This document shows, piece after piece, positions 24,837 through 33,229 of a DNA stretch of 33,229 nucleotides. The first letter of the stretch is position 1. Each line of letters starts with the position of its first letter. This DNA is from Syntrophobacteraceae bacterium (GTDB lineage Bacteria; Desulfobacterota; Syntrophobacteria; Syntrophobacterales; Syntrophobacteraceae). The stretch covers positions 30,513-63,741 of the forward strand of contig PLSV01000120.1 of the NCBI GenBank assembly GCA_003165235.1. The letters are read 5' to 3'. Below the pieces are notes generated by a model, which did no database searches, was not told where the DNA came from, and worked only from the letters and a program-made list of their open reading frames with translations. Made by a program: the position numbers and the translations under genes.

Positions 24837-26045
24837 TTAAATCCCGTAGCCGATCCATTGCGGTTTATCGGGCGGCATACCACTTTTGGCCGCTGCAAGG
24901 CTTTCGCGGGCGGCCCGAAGCAGGTCGGCGGCTGAGACGTCTTTTCCACCAAGGCCGACGATGAAGTTGGAGATCACGGGACTTCCCCCGTTTTCCCTGT
25001 AGAGACAGGCCTTCAATTCTGTCATGAGAGCGCCCTGGTATCCATAACTGATGGCTTTCTCAATAACCGCTGCAGCACGCCTGCCCCGGACCGCTTGGAG
25101 CAGTTCGCCTGCAGGGAAAGGCCGGTACACGCGAACGCCCAGAACGCCTGCTTTCACACCCTCTTGTCTAAGATCGTCTGCTATTTCGGTAGCCTGGCTG
25201 GCAAGGGCGCCCATGGTGATGAAAAGAAAATCGGCGTCGTCAGCCCGGTAGCGGTAGAGCGGGTCATCATAGAAGCGGCCAAAAATCTCACCAAACTCCC
25301 GGCCGGCTTGGCTGATAACGGGAAAAGCCTCTTCCAGGCTCTGCTGGAGCCGAAACCGAAACCCCATATAGCTTGGCGAAAGCACCCCGTCCCCGTCGGG
25401 AATAGGGTCGCTCATAACCACTGGATTGATGTTCACCGGGTTTTCCGGATCGAGCGTGTGAAAAGGAATATACGGGGGAAGGAACGCATCGACCTCTTGC
25501 TGGCCGGGCATAACTACGGGCATAAAAGTGTGCGAGAGCCAAAATCCGTCGAAGCAGACCATGCACGGAATCAGAAGCTGCTCTGCGGCCTTGAACGCTA
25601 CGATAGTAAGATCAAGGACTTCCTGGTTGTTCATGCAGTAGAATTGCATCCAGCCGGTGTCGCGTTGTGAGATGCTGTCCTGGGAATCGTTGAGAATGGT
25701 CCAGGGCGCTCCCATTCCACGGTTGGCGACCGACATCACTATCGGAAGCCGCGCTCCGGCGGCCCAATGCAGTTGCTCATGCATGTAGGCAAGGCCGTTT
25801 GCGGAGGTTGCAGTAAAAGCCCTCGCCCCCACGATGGACGCAGCCATGCATACGCCCATTGCCGAATGTTCGCTCTCGACACGCACTAATTGGGCCTTCA
25901 AATTCCCTTTTTCAACATATCCGGACAGGATCTCGGGTATTTTGGACTGGGGCGTGATCGGATAGGCGGCGACGACCTGAACGCGGCACAATCTGGCCGC
26001 ATCTGCTGCAGCATGTGCTCCGGTCAGAATCAAAGTCTGTTCCAC
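24837..26045 (-). CDS. porA: Pyruvate:ferredoxin oxidoreductase alpha subunit
   Basis: A 402-residue subunit with the pyrimidine-binding domain typical of PorA. It has VVAAYPITPQSKIPEILS near the start, VESEHSAMGVCMAAS, ARAFTATSANGLAYMHEQLH and a transketolase C-like domain with LGVRVYRPFPAGELLQA. It pairs with PorB to oxidise pyruvate to acetyl-CoA with reduction of ferredoxin. The start is GTG 26045, seven bases after AAGGAAG; an in-frame extension of 48 codons has no homologous features. The gene is first in porA-porB, and tupA follows. The gamma and delta (ferredoxin-like) subunits of the common four-subunit enzyme are not in this cluster. Confidence 0.92.
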   Translation of the reverse strand: MEQTLILTGAHAAADAARLCRVQVVAAYPITPQSKIPEILSGYVEKGNLKAQLVRVESEHSAMGVCMAASIVGARAFTATSANGLAYMHEQLHWAAGARLPIVMSVANRGMGAPWTILNDSQDSISQRDTGWMQFYCMNNQEVLDLTIVAFKAAEQLLIPCMVCFDGFWLSHTFMPVVMPGQQEVDAFLPPYIPFHTLDPENPVNINPVVMSDPIPDGDGVLSPSYMGFRFRLQQSLEEAFPVISQAGREFGEIFGRFYDDPLYRYRADDADFLFITMGALASQATEIADDLRQEGVKAGVLGVRVYRPFPAGELLQAVRGRRAAAVIEKAISYGYQGALMTELKACLYRENGGSPVISNFIVGLGGKDVSAADLLRAARESLAAAKSGMPPDKPQWIGYGI

Positions 26046-26246
26046 TGTTGCGCTTCCTTTCTGGGACGAGTCGTAACGGCAAATCTGACCCCGGCGTAAG
26101 GCAGGGACCGCAGGATTACTAGTTTCACCCCTACTTCCATAACGGATGGGCACGGGGGAAGTCAAACGAAAACAAGAATGATTATACACTCATAGTGAAA
26201 CCATAGATGGCAACCGACGCACGGCTGAAACAGACAAGAGATAGGC

Positions 26247-26290
26247 GAGAGCAAACCTCCGAGACGTAAGACGTACTGGAGGCCGCTCTC
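26247..26290. terminator. Three-step nested palindrome between porA and the PxxKW gene
   Basis: GAGAGC/GCTCTC (26247-26252 and 26285-26290), CCTCC/GGAGG (26256-26260 and 26278-26282) and ACGT/ACGT (26264-26267 and 26271-26274) nest symmetrically, separated by small internal loops. It lies 18 bases after the PxxKW stop on the minus strand. There is no T-tract. It may be a terminator-like or REP-like structure. Confidence 0.45.
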
Positions 26291-26308
26291 ACGAACCAGC
26301 GAAAAACT

Positions 26309-26590
26309 TTATTTCTTCTTGTTGTTTCTTTTGGAAGCCTTGAGAGGATTGATTTTCTGCCGATCTTGCGCCTCCACCTTGGTATGAGTTGCAAAATTAC
26401 AGGCGCTGGCTCTCCATTTAATGATAGGATTCGGATAGCTGCTGCAGAACTTCCCGGCCGCAAATTCGACAGTGCGCTGACATCCTTCGCACTGCTCCAC
26501 GATCTGATGGCATGTGCCGCCGTTGTAGCCACATCCCGTTTTCGTCATGAAGGCGCATTCGGTTCCCGCCTTCATCGTTGAGCAAACCAT
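26309..26590 (-). CDS. PxxKW family cysteine-rich protein
   Basis: A 93-residue protein with eight cysteines (STMKAGTEC, TKTGCGYNGGTC, EQCEGCQRT, FCSSYPNP and ACNF) and the defining PNPIIKW motif. The tail is strongly basic (KASKRNNKKK). Cysteine spacing suggests binding of metal or an iron-sulfur cluster. The family is common in sulfate-reducing and syntrophic deltaproteobacteria and has no established function known to me. The ATG at 26590 has AGGGGG at nine bases; a GTG three codons earlier is inside that site. A strong promoter lies at 26648-26675, so it appears to be a monocistronic, well-expressed gene. Confidence 0.8.
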   Translation of the reverse strand: MVCSTMKAGTECAFMTKTGCGYNGGTCHQIVEQCEGCQRTVEFAAGKFCSSYPNPIIKWRASACNFATHTKVEAQDRQKINPLKASKRNNKKK

Positions 26591-26647
26591 GACAACCACC
26601 CCCTATTCTGGTATGATTTTGTTTTCCAAGTGGGGAAAACGGTGCGA

Positions 26648-26675
26648 ATAATAACCGGGAATTAATCTCTGTCAA
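26648..26675 (-). promoter_or_regulatory. Predicted strong sigma-70 promoter of the PxxKW gene
   Basis: On the minus strand TTGACA (26670-26675), a perfect -35, and TATTAT (26648-26653), five of six of the -10 consensus, are separated by 16 bases. The start codon is about 50 bases beyond the expected transcription start. Confidence 0.7.
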
Positions 26676-26774
26676 GGGTTTTTATATTTTATTTTTGGAT
26701 TTTAGTTGAATATTTAACTACATGCGCCGACTTAATTACAGTTGCACCAACGTATTTCGAGAGGATTTCGAACT

Positions 26775-28469
26775 GTGGCCAAGAAAATAGGAGAACTGCT
26801 GGTCCAGGAAGGCCTTGTATCCATCGAGCAACTCCACCGCGCGCTGGACGAGCAGCATCATAGCGGAGAACGAATTGGCGCCGCCCTGATAAAGCTGGGC
26901 ATAATCGATGAGGATACTCTTTCGGAGTTTATAGCCAAGCAGTTTCGCTGTCCTCAGGTGAATTTATCCAGGCTTAGCTCACCCAAACAAGTCGCGGGAA
27001 TGATTCCTCTCGATATCATGCACAAATACCAGGCCGTGCCGTTCGGGCTTATGGGCAATACCCTTCACGTCGCCATGTCTGACCCCGGCAACCTTTTCAT
27101 CATAGACGACCTTCGCTTCCTCACCCGGAAGAACGTCCAGGTTCACGTCGCCTCTGACAGCGTGATCAGGAAAGTCATCGGGCAATATTTTGCAACAGAA
27201 GACTCGCTGGATGATTATCTGGAAATGCTCAAGGAGGAAGTCGACATCGATCTGGAGCAGGCGTCGGACGAGATGGACCTCTCGACTCTGGAAACCGCCG
27301 CCGAGCAGGCACCTGTGGTAAAGCTCGTGAACATGATTTTGATGGACGCAATCCGAAAACAAGCGAGCGATATTCACCTGGAGCCCTATGAGAAAACCAT
27401 GCGTGTTCGCTTCCGTATAGACGGTGTGCTCTATGAAGTGATGCGCCCACCCAACCATTTCAAGAACGCCCTTATCTCACGCGTAAAAATAATGAGCTGT
27501 CTCGACATAGCCGAGAGGAGGCTTCCTCAGGACGGACGCATACGACTCAAGACAAAGGGACGCGAGATGGACTTCCGGGTCTCTGTTCTGCCTACGCTTT
27601 TTGGTGAAAAGGTCGTACTGCGCCTTCTCGACAAGGCCGGGCTCCAACTCGACATGACCAAGCTCGGGTTCGAAGAACTTCAGTACAAGAATTTTCGAGA
27701 GGCAATCTACTTGCCCTTCGGAATGGTGCTGGTCACCGGACCTACCGGGAGCGGCAAGACCACGACTCTTTACAGCGCACTTTCGGATTTGAACAAAGTC
27801 AGCCACAATATTTCGACCGCTGAAGACCCCATTGAATATCATCTGGCCGGAATAAACCAGGTTCAGGTGCACGAGGCTATCGGCCTCACTTTCGCCGCTG
27901 CCCTGAGATCGTTTCTCCGACAGGACCCCGATATCATCATGGTCGGTGAGATAAGAGATTTCGAAACGGCGGAAATCGCGGTGAAAGCGGCCCTCACCGG
28001 CCACCTGGTGCTGAGCACTCTCCATACCAATGATGCCCCCAGCACTATAAACCGGCTGCTCAATATGGGAGTCGAAGCCTTTCTGGTGGCCTCAGCCGTA
28101 AACCTCGTCATCGCCCAGAGACTCGTTCGCCTGGTATGCAATGAATGCAAAACCGTCGAAAATGTCCCGCCTGAGGCACTGCTCGACCTGGGGGTTCTGG
28201 ACGAGGAGCTGGGCACATTTACATGCTATCGCGGAAAGGGATGTCCCGTCTGCAACAATACGGGATACCGGGGCCGCATTGCTTTGTACGAAGCCATGCC
28301 TATGCACGATCAGATTCGCGAACTCGTTCTGATGGGCGCCTCTGCGGCTGAAATAAAGAAGGAATCCATCCGTTTGGGGATGACAACGCTCAGACGCAGC
28401 GGGATCAATAAGCTAAAGGAGGGTACAACCTCCATTGAGGAGGTCATAAGGTCTTCGACCAAAGATTAG
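26775..28469 (+). CDS. pilB: Type IV pilus assembly ATPase PilB (GspE family)
   Basis: A 564-residue secretion ATPase. The N-terminal MshE-N/GspE-N domain (KKIGELLVQEGLVSIEQLHR) is followed by the ATPase core. Walker A is GPTGSGKT (322-329), with an Asp box at AEDPIEYH, Walker B at DPDIIMVGEIRD and a His box near LVLSTLHTND. A tetracysteine zinc site is formed by CNEC (455-458) and CPVC (490-493). It powers pilin polymerisation at the inner-membrane base of type IV pili. Start GTG 26775 is nine bases after AGAGGA; a TTG at 26742 is poorer. pilC follows after 138 bases. GspE of a type II secretion system is the main alternative, and the PilS neighbour favours PilB. Confidence 0.93.
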   Translation: MAKKIGELLVQEGLVSIEQLHRALDEQHHSGERIGAALIKLGIIDEDTLSEFIAKQFRCPQVNLSRLSSPKQVAGMIPLDIMHKYQAVPFGLMGNTLHVAMSDPGNLFIIDDLRFLTRKNVQVHVASDSVIRKVIGQYFATEDSLDDYLEMLKEEVDIDLEQASDEMDLSTLETAAEQAPVVKLVNMILMDAIRKQASDIHLEPYEKTMRVRFRIDGVLYEVMRPPNHFKNALISRVKIMSCLDIAERRLPQDGRIRLKTKGREMDFRVSVLPTLFGEKVVLRLLDKAGLQLDMTKLGFEELQYKNFREAIYLPFGMVLVTGPTGSGKTTTLYSALSDLNKVSHNISTAEDPIEYHLAGINQVQVHEAIGLTFAAALRSFLRQDPDIIMVGEIRDFETAEIAVKAALTGHLVLSTLHTNDAPSTINRLLNMGVEAFLVASAVNLVIAQRLVRLVCNECKTVENVPPEALLDLGVLDEELGTFTCYRGKGCPVCNNTGYRGRIALYEAMPMHDQIRELVLMGASAAEIKKESIRLGMTTLRRSGINKLKEGTTSIEEVIRSSTKD

Positions 28470-28607
28470 TTGGTTTTGGATCCCACCCCATAAAACTCCC
28501 GGTATATTTTAGAACAAGCGTCCAATAGACGATTATGGACCAAAATTTGCATTCAATACCGCTGTCACCCCTCCCCAAATAGTTTTTTGACGCAACAGGA
28601 GAGCGAA

Positions 28608-29819
28608 ATGGCGGTTTATGTGTGGGCTGGTACGGATCGCGCAGGGAAAAGACAAAAAGGAGAAATAGAGGCTGATAATCTTCCTCTGGCGCGTCAGATG
28701 GTCGTCAGGAAGGGAATAGCCATTAGAGCTGTGCGAGTGAAGCCCAAGGCTCTGGGGGACTATTTCCCGGCCATAGCCGGAAAGGTCAGAGATAAGGACA
28801 AAGTCGTATTCGTTCGGCAGTTTGCGACGATGATCGACGCCGGCCTCCCGCTTGTCCAGTGCCTGGATATTCTCCAGGAACAACAGGAGAACGCGAATTT
28901 CAAAAGAGTTATCCGACAGATCAAAAAGGACGTTGAGGAGGGATCAACTCTGTCAGACGCAGTGAAAAAGCACCCAAAGGTATTTGACAACCTATTCCAT
29001 AATCTTATTGCTGCAGGCGAGATCGGCGGTATCCTCGACGTAATCCTCAACAGGCTCGCTGCATACATCGAAAAAATAGCACAGTTGAAGAAAAAGGTGA
29101 AAGGCGCCCTAACCTACCCGGTAATTGTGGTCGCAATCGCCGTAATCGTGGTGGCGGTTATCCTGATCTGGGTCATTCCTGTCTTTAGCCGGCTTTTTCT
29201 GGACGCGGGAGTAAAATTGCCGGGAATGACCTTAGTTGTCATGAACATGAGCGACTTTGCAAAGCGCTACTTTCACTGGATGATCATTGCGCTTATCCTG
29301 CTCATTGTCGGGCTTCGCCAGTTTCGCAAGACGACTAGAGGGCGCGACATCTTTGACCGCCTTTTACTGCGAGCGCCCGTCTTCGGCGTGCTGATCCGCA
29401 AGGTCGCCGTGGCCCGCTTTACCAGAACGCTGGGGACGATGCTCTCGAGCGGAGTGCCGATTCTTGACGGCCTCGAAGTGGTTGCCGCCACAGCCGGAAA
29501 CTCGGTAGTCGAAAAAGCCATCCGGAATGCGCGTCTCTCCATTTCCGAGGGCCGTCCTGTTGCAGAGCCTCTGGCTGAAACACACGTTTTTCCGCCTATG
29601 GTGACCCAGATGATCGCGGTTGGCGAGGCTACCGGGGCGCTCGACTCCATGCTTGGCAAGATAGCCGATTTTTACGACGAGGAAGTCGACGCTGCTGTCG
29701 GAGTCTTGACATCAATGCTCGAACCTTTGCTGATCCTTTTTCTCGGCGTCACTATCGGCGGACTGCTCGTGGCAATGTACCTGCCGATCTTCCAATTAGC
29801 CGATGTGGTCGGGAGATAG
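28608..29819 (+). CDS. pilC: Type IV pilus inner-membrane platform protein PilC (GspF family)
   Basis: A 403-residue membrane protein with two repeated T2SF domains. The segment VVFVRQFATMIDAGLPLVQCLDIL marks the first and VARFTRTLGTMLSSGVPILDGLEVV the second. The three expected membrane segments lie at about residues 170-192, 220-238 and 370-395 (LLILFLGVTIGGLLVAMYLPIF). It forms the platform that PilB drives. The ATG at 28608 has CAGGAGAG upstream; a TTG 21 bases earlier is rejected. It is followed eight bases later by the PilS-like kinase. No pilT was found between pilB and pilC. Confidence 0.94.
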   Translation: MAVYVWAGTDRAGKRQKGEIEADNLPLARQMVVRKGIAIRAVRVKPKALGDYFPAIAGKVRDKDKVVFVRQFATMIDAGLPLVQCLDILQEQQENANFKRVIRQIKKDVEEGSTLSDAVKKHPKVFDNLFHNLIAAGEIGGILDVILNRLAAYIEKIAQLKKKVKGALTYPVIVVAIAVIVVAVILIWVIPVFSRLFLDAGVKLPGMTLVVMNMSDFAKRYFHWMIIALILLIVGLRQFRKTTRGRDIFDRLLLRAPVFGVLIRKVAVARFTRTLGTMLSSGVPILDGLEVVAATAGNSVVEKAIRNARLSISEGRPVAEPLAETHVFPPMVTQMIAVGEATGALDSMLGKIADFYDEEVDAAVGVLTSMLEPLLILFLGVTIGGLLVAMYLPIFQLADVVGR

Positions 29820-29827
29820 AGTGTGAA

Positions 29828-31552
29828 ATGGCCCCACTCTCACCCGGGCAGGATGATAATGCCTCCGATGACAGCCGATTCAGAGGGAAGCTCAAAAAGC
29901 TCCTACTTTACCGGCTTGTTTTTGCCGTTTTTTTCCTCATTCTTACCCTTGCCGTCCAAATCGCAAGGAATGCCGACCTGCTTTCAGCGCACTTTCACCC
30001 TCTTTATATTTTTTCGTGCATCCTGTTTCTTTTCACAATTGTCGGCGCTCTCAGCCTCGAACGGGTCCGTCACCTAGCGCAGTTCGCCTGTGCCCAGATC
30101 CTTTTCGATCTGGGCGCGGTAACCGTCCTGGTCTACATGACGGGAGGAATCGAAAGCTCCTTCTCATTTCTTTACATGCTCGTGATCATAAGTTCAGCCC
30201 TGTTGCTTTACCGGCGAGGAAGCCTCCTCACCGCATCGGCATGCTCTCTGGTCTACGGACTCCTCCTCGACCTTCAGTACTTCGGGTGGATCTCACCACT
30301 TCAGCTCGTCGCCCGGACCGGACAGGAGCCTGACAGCGGCGCCTATTTCTTTTACATCCTAATGAATACAGCGGGTTTTTTCCTGCTAGGCTTTCTTGCC
30401 GGATATCTCGCCGAGGAGTTGCAAAGGTCAAGCCTGCGGGTTCGCGAGCGCGAAAGAGATTTGAGCACGCTTGTCACCCTTCATACAAGCATCGTCCAGA
30501 GCATGTCCAGTGGTCTGCTGACTGTTGACCTCAACGGATGCATCATATTTTCAAACAACGCCGCGGAGGAGATTCTTGGAGTAAAATCCGGCAAAATCGC
30601 CGGGCTGTCCGTGACTGAGCTTTTCCCAACCATCGATATCTCGAGGTTTCAGCAGAGCAACGGGACGGACGGTCGAAGTCAGGCGAGCCGCATGGAGACT
30701 GCCTACAACCATCCATCCGGCATCCAGATCACCCTTGGCTACTCAGCTTCTGTCCTCCAGAATGAAAGCGGTGAGACTTTTGGCTGGATCATCATATTCA
30801 TAGACCTGACCAAGCTAAAAGCCATCGAGGAACACATACAGAGGATGGAGAGGCTGGTTCTCGCTGGAAGATTCGCGGCCGAAATCGCCCATGAGATCAA
30901 GAATCCGCTTGCAGCGATGAGCGGGGCCATGCAGATTCTTAGGGGCGAAATGGGACAAAATGCGCTTAACAAGAAGCTTATGGGGATAGTGCAGCGCGAA
31001 ATCGAGCGCATAAACGGGCTTGTCACCGAATTTCTATGGATGGCGAAAGGTTCTCCCAAATCGGCGCAGGTCGAAGATGTAGCAGTCTGTTCCGTAATAG
31101 AGGAGATAATCGCTCTTCTTAAGACCAAAAAACAGGCGACCACATCTCACGTTATCAGGACGGATTTTCAGACCAGGCCGTTTATAGCAATCGATCCCCA
31201 CCATCTCCACCGGGTGCTGTGGAACCTTTTAGTCAACGCTCTGGAAGCGATGCCGGAGGGGGGAGAGCTTTCGATTTCGGTCAGCTTTCAGGTGCCTCCC
31301 GATAGGCCGACCAGACCGATCCGAATAGACATCACCGATACCGGATGTGGAATTCCAGACGGGGCTTTCAAAAGGATTTTCGATCCTTTTTTTACCACCA
31401 AGACAAACGGAACAGGTCTGGGATTGAGCATAGTCTATCAACTGGTGGAGAAAGCCGGAGGCAGCATAGAGGTAATTCGATCCCAGTCGGGGATCGGAAC
31501 AATCTTTTCGCTTTTTTTCCCACCGAGCGGGTCTTTTTCACTTGCCAAATGA
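29828..31552 (+). CDS. pilS: PilS-like membrane sensor histidine kinase
   Basis: A 574-residue kinase. The N-terminal part (about 25-210) holds roughly six hydrophobic membrane segments, as in PilS, including LVFAVFFLILTLAVQI and FLYMLVIISSALLLY. A PAS domain covers about 220-335. The HisKA site AEIAHEIKNPLAAMSGAM has phosphorylated His355. The ATPase domain contains LLVNALEAMPEGGEL, DTGCGIPDGAFKRIFDPFF and GTGLGLSIVYQLVEKAG. In PilS/PilR systems it controls sigma-54-dependent pilin transcription and senses pilin in the membrane. It starts eight bases after pilC with a weak ribosome-binding site. The response regulator PilR is not the next gene, since groES follows. Another membrane sensor role is possible. 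Confidence 0.85.
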   Translation: MAPLSPGQDDNASDDSRFRGKLKKLLLYRLVFAVFFLILTLAVQIARNADLLSAHFHPLYIFSCILFLFTIVGALSLERVRHLAQFACAQILFDLGAVTVLVYMTGGIESSFSFLYMLVIISSALLLYRRGSLLTASACSLVYGLLLDLQYFGWISPLQLVARTGQEPDSGAYFFYILMNTAGFFLLGFLAGYLAEELQRSSLRVRERERDLSTLVTLHTSIVQSMSSGLLTVDLNGCIIFSNNAAEEILGVKSGKIAGLSVTELFPTIDISRFQQSNGTDGRSQASRMETAYNHPSGIQITLGYSASVLQNESGETFGWIIIFIDLTKLKAIEEHIQRMERLVLAGRFAAEIAHEIKNPLAAMSGAMQILRGEMGQNALNKKLMGIVQREIERINGLVTEFLWMAKGSPKSAQVEDVAVCSVIEEIIALLKTKKQATTSHVIRTDFQTRPFIAIDPHHLHRVLWNLLVNALEAMPEGGELSISVSFQVPPDRPTRPIRIDITDTGCGIPDGAFKRIFDPFFTTKTNGTGLGLSIVYQLVEKAGGSIEVIRSQSGIGTIFSLFFPPSGSFSLAK

Positions 31553-31570
31553 ATTTCAGATGATTAAAAG
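31542..31570 (+). promoter_or_regulatory. Predicted groESL promoter
   Basis: TTGCCA (31542-31547), five of six of the -35 consensus, and TAAAAG (31565-31570), four of six, are 17 bases apart. The -35 overlaps the end of pilS. The CIRCE operator begins in the -10, as expected for HrcA repression. Confidence 0.6.
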
Positions 31571-31593
31571 CACTCATCATAGGTGAGTGCTAA
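31567..31593. promoter_or_regulatory. CIRCE element (HrcA operator)
   Basis: AGCACTC (31569-31575) and GAGTGCT (31585-31591) are separated by 9 bases, and the right arm runs on to GAGTGCTAA. This is the CIRCE consensus apart from the outer two bases of the left arm. It lies upstream of groES, so HrcA repression with heat-shock induction is expected. Confidence 0.92.
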
Positions 31594-31660
31594 CACTAGG
31601 GCGTGTGTTTGAAGTTGGTCCTTGCCCAAAATCCATTCAATCAAAGCGAAAGGAGTTGTT

Positions 31661-31948
31661 ATGAACCTCAGACCGCTTAACGATCGCGTCGTGGTCAAAC
31701 GCATGGAAGAGGAACAGAAAACCGCAGGCGGGATCATCATTCCCGATACGGCGAAAGAAAAGCCCATCCAGGGAGAAGTCCTCGCAGCCGGAAACGGCAG
31801 GGTCATGGAAGACGGTTCCAGAAGAGCGCTCGACGTCAAAAAGGGAGACCGCGTTCTTTTTGGCAAATACGCCGGCACCGATATCACCATCGAGGGCCAG
31901 GAAGTTTTGATCATGCGCGAGGACGATATTCTTGCGATTATCGAATAA
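31661..31948 (+). CDS. groES: Co-chaperonin GroES
   Basis: A 95-residue Cpn10 of normal length. [18 protein letters not shown] begins the fold, [14 protein letters not shown] is the mobile loop that binds GroEL, and [14 protein letters not shown] ends it. It caps the GroEL ring during ATP-dependent folding in the cytoplasm. The ATG at 31661 is preceded by AAAGGAG; an in-frame extension from 31622 is rejected. It lies 41 bases before groEL, downstream of a CIRCE element and promoter, and is part of the groESL operon. Confidence 0.98.
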   Translation: MNLRPLNDRVVVKRMEEEQKTAGGIIIPDTAKEKPIQGEVLAAGNGRVMEDGSRRALDVKKGDRVLFGKYAGTDITIEGQEVLIMREDDILAIIE

Positions 31949-31965
31949 GCTTTTGCTTCATTTGA

Positions 31966-33229
<1,264 letters not shown>

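Overview
The window looks like a chromosomal segment from a strictly anaerobic, Gram-negative deltaproteobacterium (Desulfobacterota), most plausibly a Syntrophobacter-like syntroph or sulfate reducer. This is an inference from gene content: rubrerythrin and a PerR-type regulator, multiheme cytochrome c, a c-heme chemoreceptor, ETF, pyruvate:ferredoxin oxidoreductase, an ADP-forming acyl-CoA synthetase, a tungstate-binding protein and a PxxKW cysteine-rich protein. No rRNA, tRNA, CRISPR array, transposase or prophage gene was seen. Coding density is high and most of the window is ordinary core metabolism.

Layout. 1-900: rubrerythrin (-), then a 350-base gap holding a REP/MITE-like inverted repeat. 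896-3519: FlK-like acyl-CoA thioesterase and ADP-forming acyl-CoA synthetase (+), closed by a strong intrinsic terminator. 3754-5879: tetraheme cytochrome and heme-binding methyl-accepting chemotaxis protein (+), overlapping by one base. 6037-7840: etfB-etfA (-). 8230-10683: mnmG and a PerR-type Fur regulator (-). 10898-13657: oppD-oppF-amidohydrolase (-), without permease or binding protein. 13992-16745: a large glycoside hydrolase/GT2 glycosyltransferase fusion (+). 16913-17288: a decayed toxin-antitoxin module (-). 17708-22808: long-chain acyl-CoA ligase, DUF434 protein, DUF1015 protein, TrmN6-like methyltransferase and ModE-type regulator (+). 22996-26045: tupA, porB and porA (-), convergent with modE. 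26309-26590: PxxKW protein (-). 26775-31552: pilB, pilC and a PilS-like kinase (+). 31542-33229: groES and groEL (groEL cut by the window end) under a CIRCE element.

How the genes fit together. Acyl-CoA activation and turnover (thioesterase, ADP-forming synthetase, FadD-like ligase), electron transfer (ETF, POR), tungstate uptake (tungsten enzymes such as formate dehydrogenase are central in syntrophs) and oxidative-stress defence (rubrerythrin, PerR) match a fatty-acid- or propionate-degrading anaerobe. The cytochrome/heme-MCP pair suggests redox- or gas-responsive taxis, and pilBC-pilS suggests type IV pili.

The most unusual signals are: (1) a near-perfect ModE operator between the convergent 3' ends of modE and tupA, overlapping a possible minus-strand promoter that lies about 60 bases from a minus-strand intrinsic terminator, so it could drive a very short RNA; (2) the tetraheme cytochrome/heme-MCP pair; (3) the GH-GT2 fusion with a 22-base-period repeat upstream; (4) a deletion scar joining a truncated antitoxin to the C-terminal half of a MazF-like toxin; (5) an 18-base perfect palindrome over the likely mnmG promoter.
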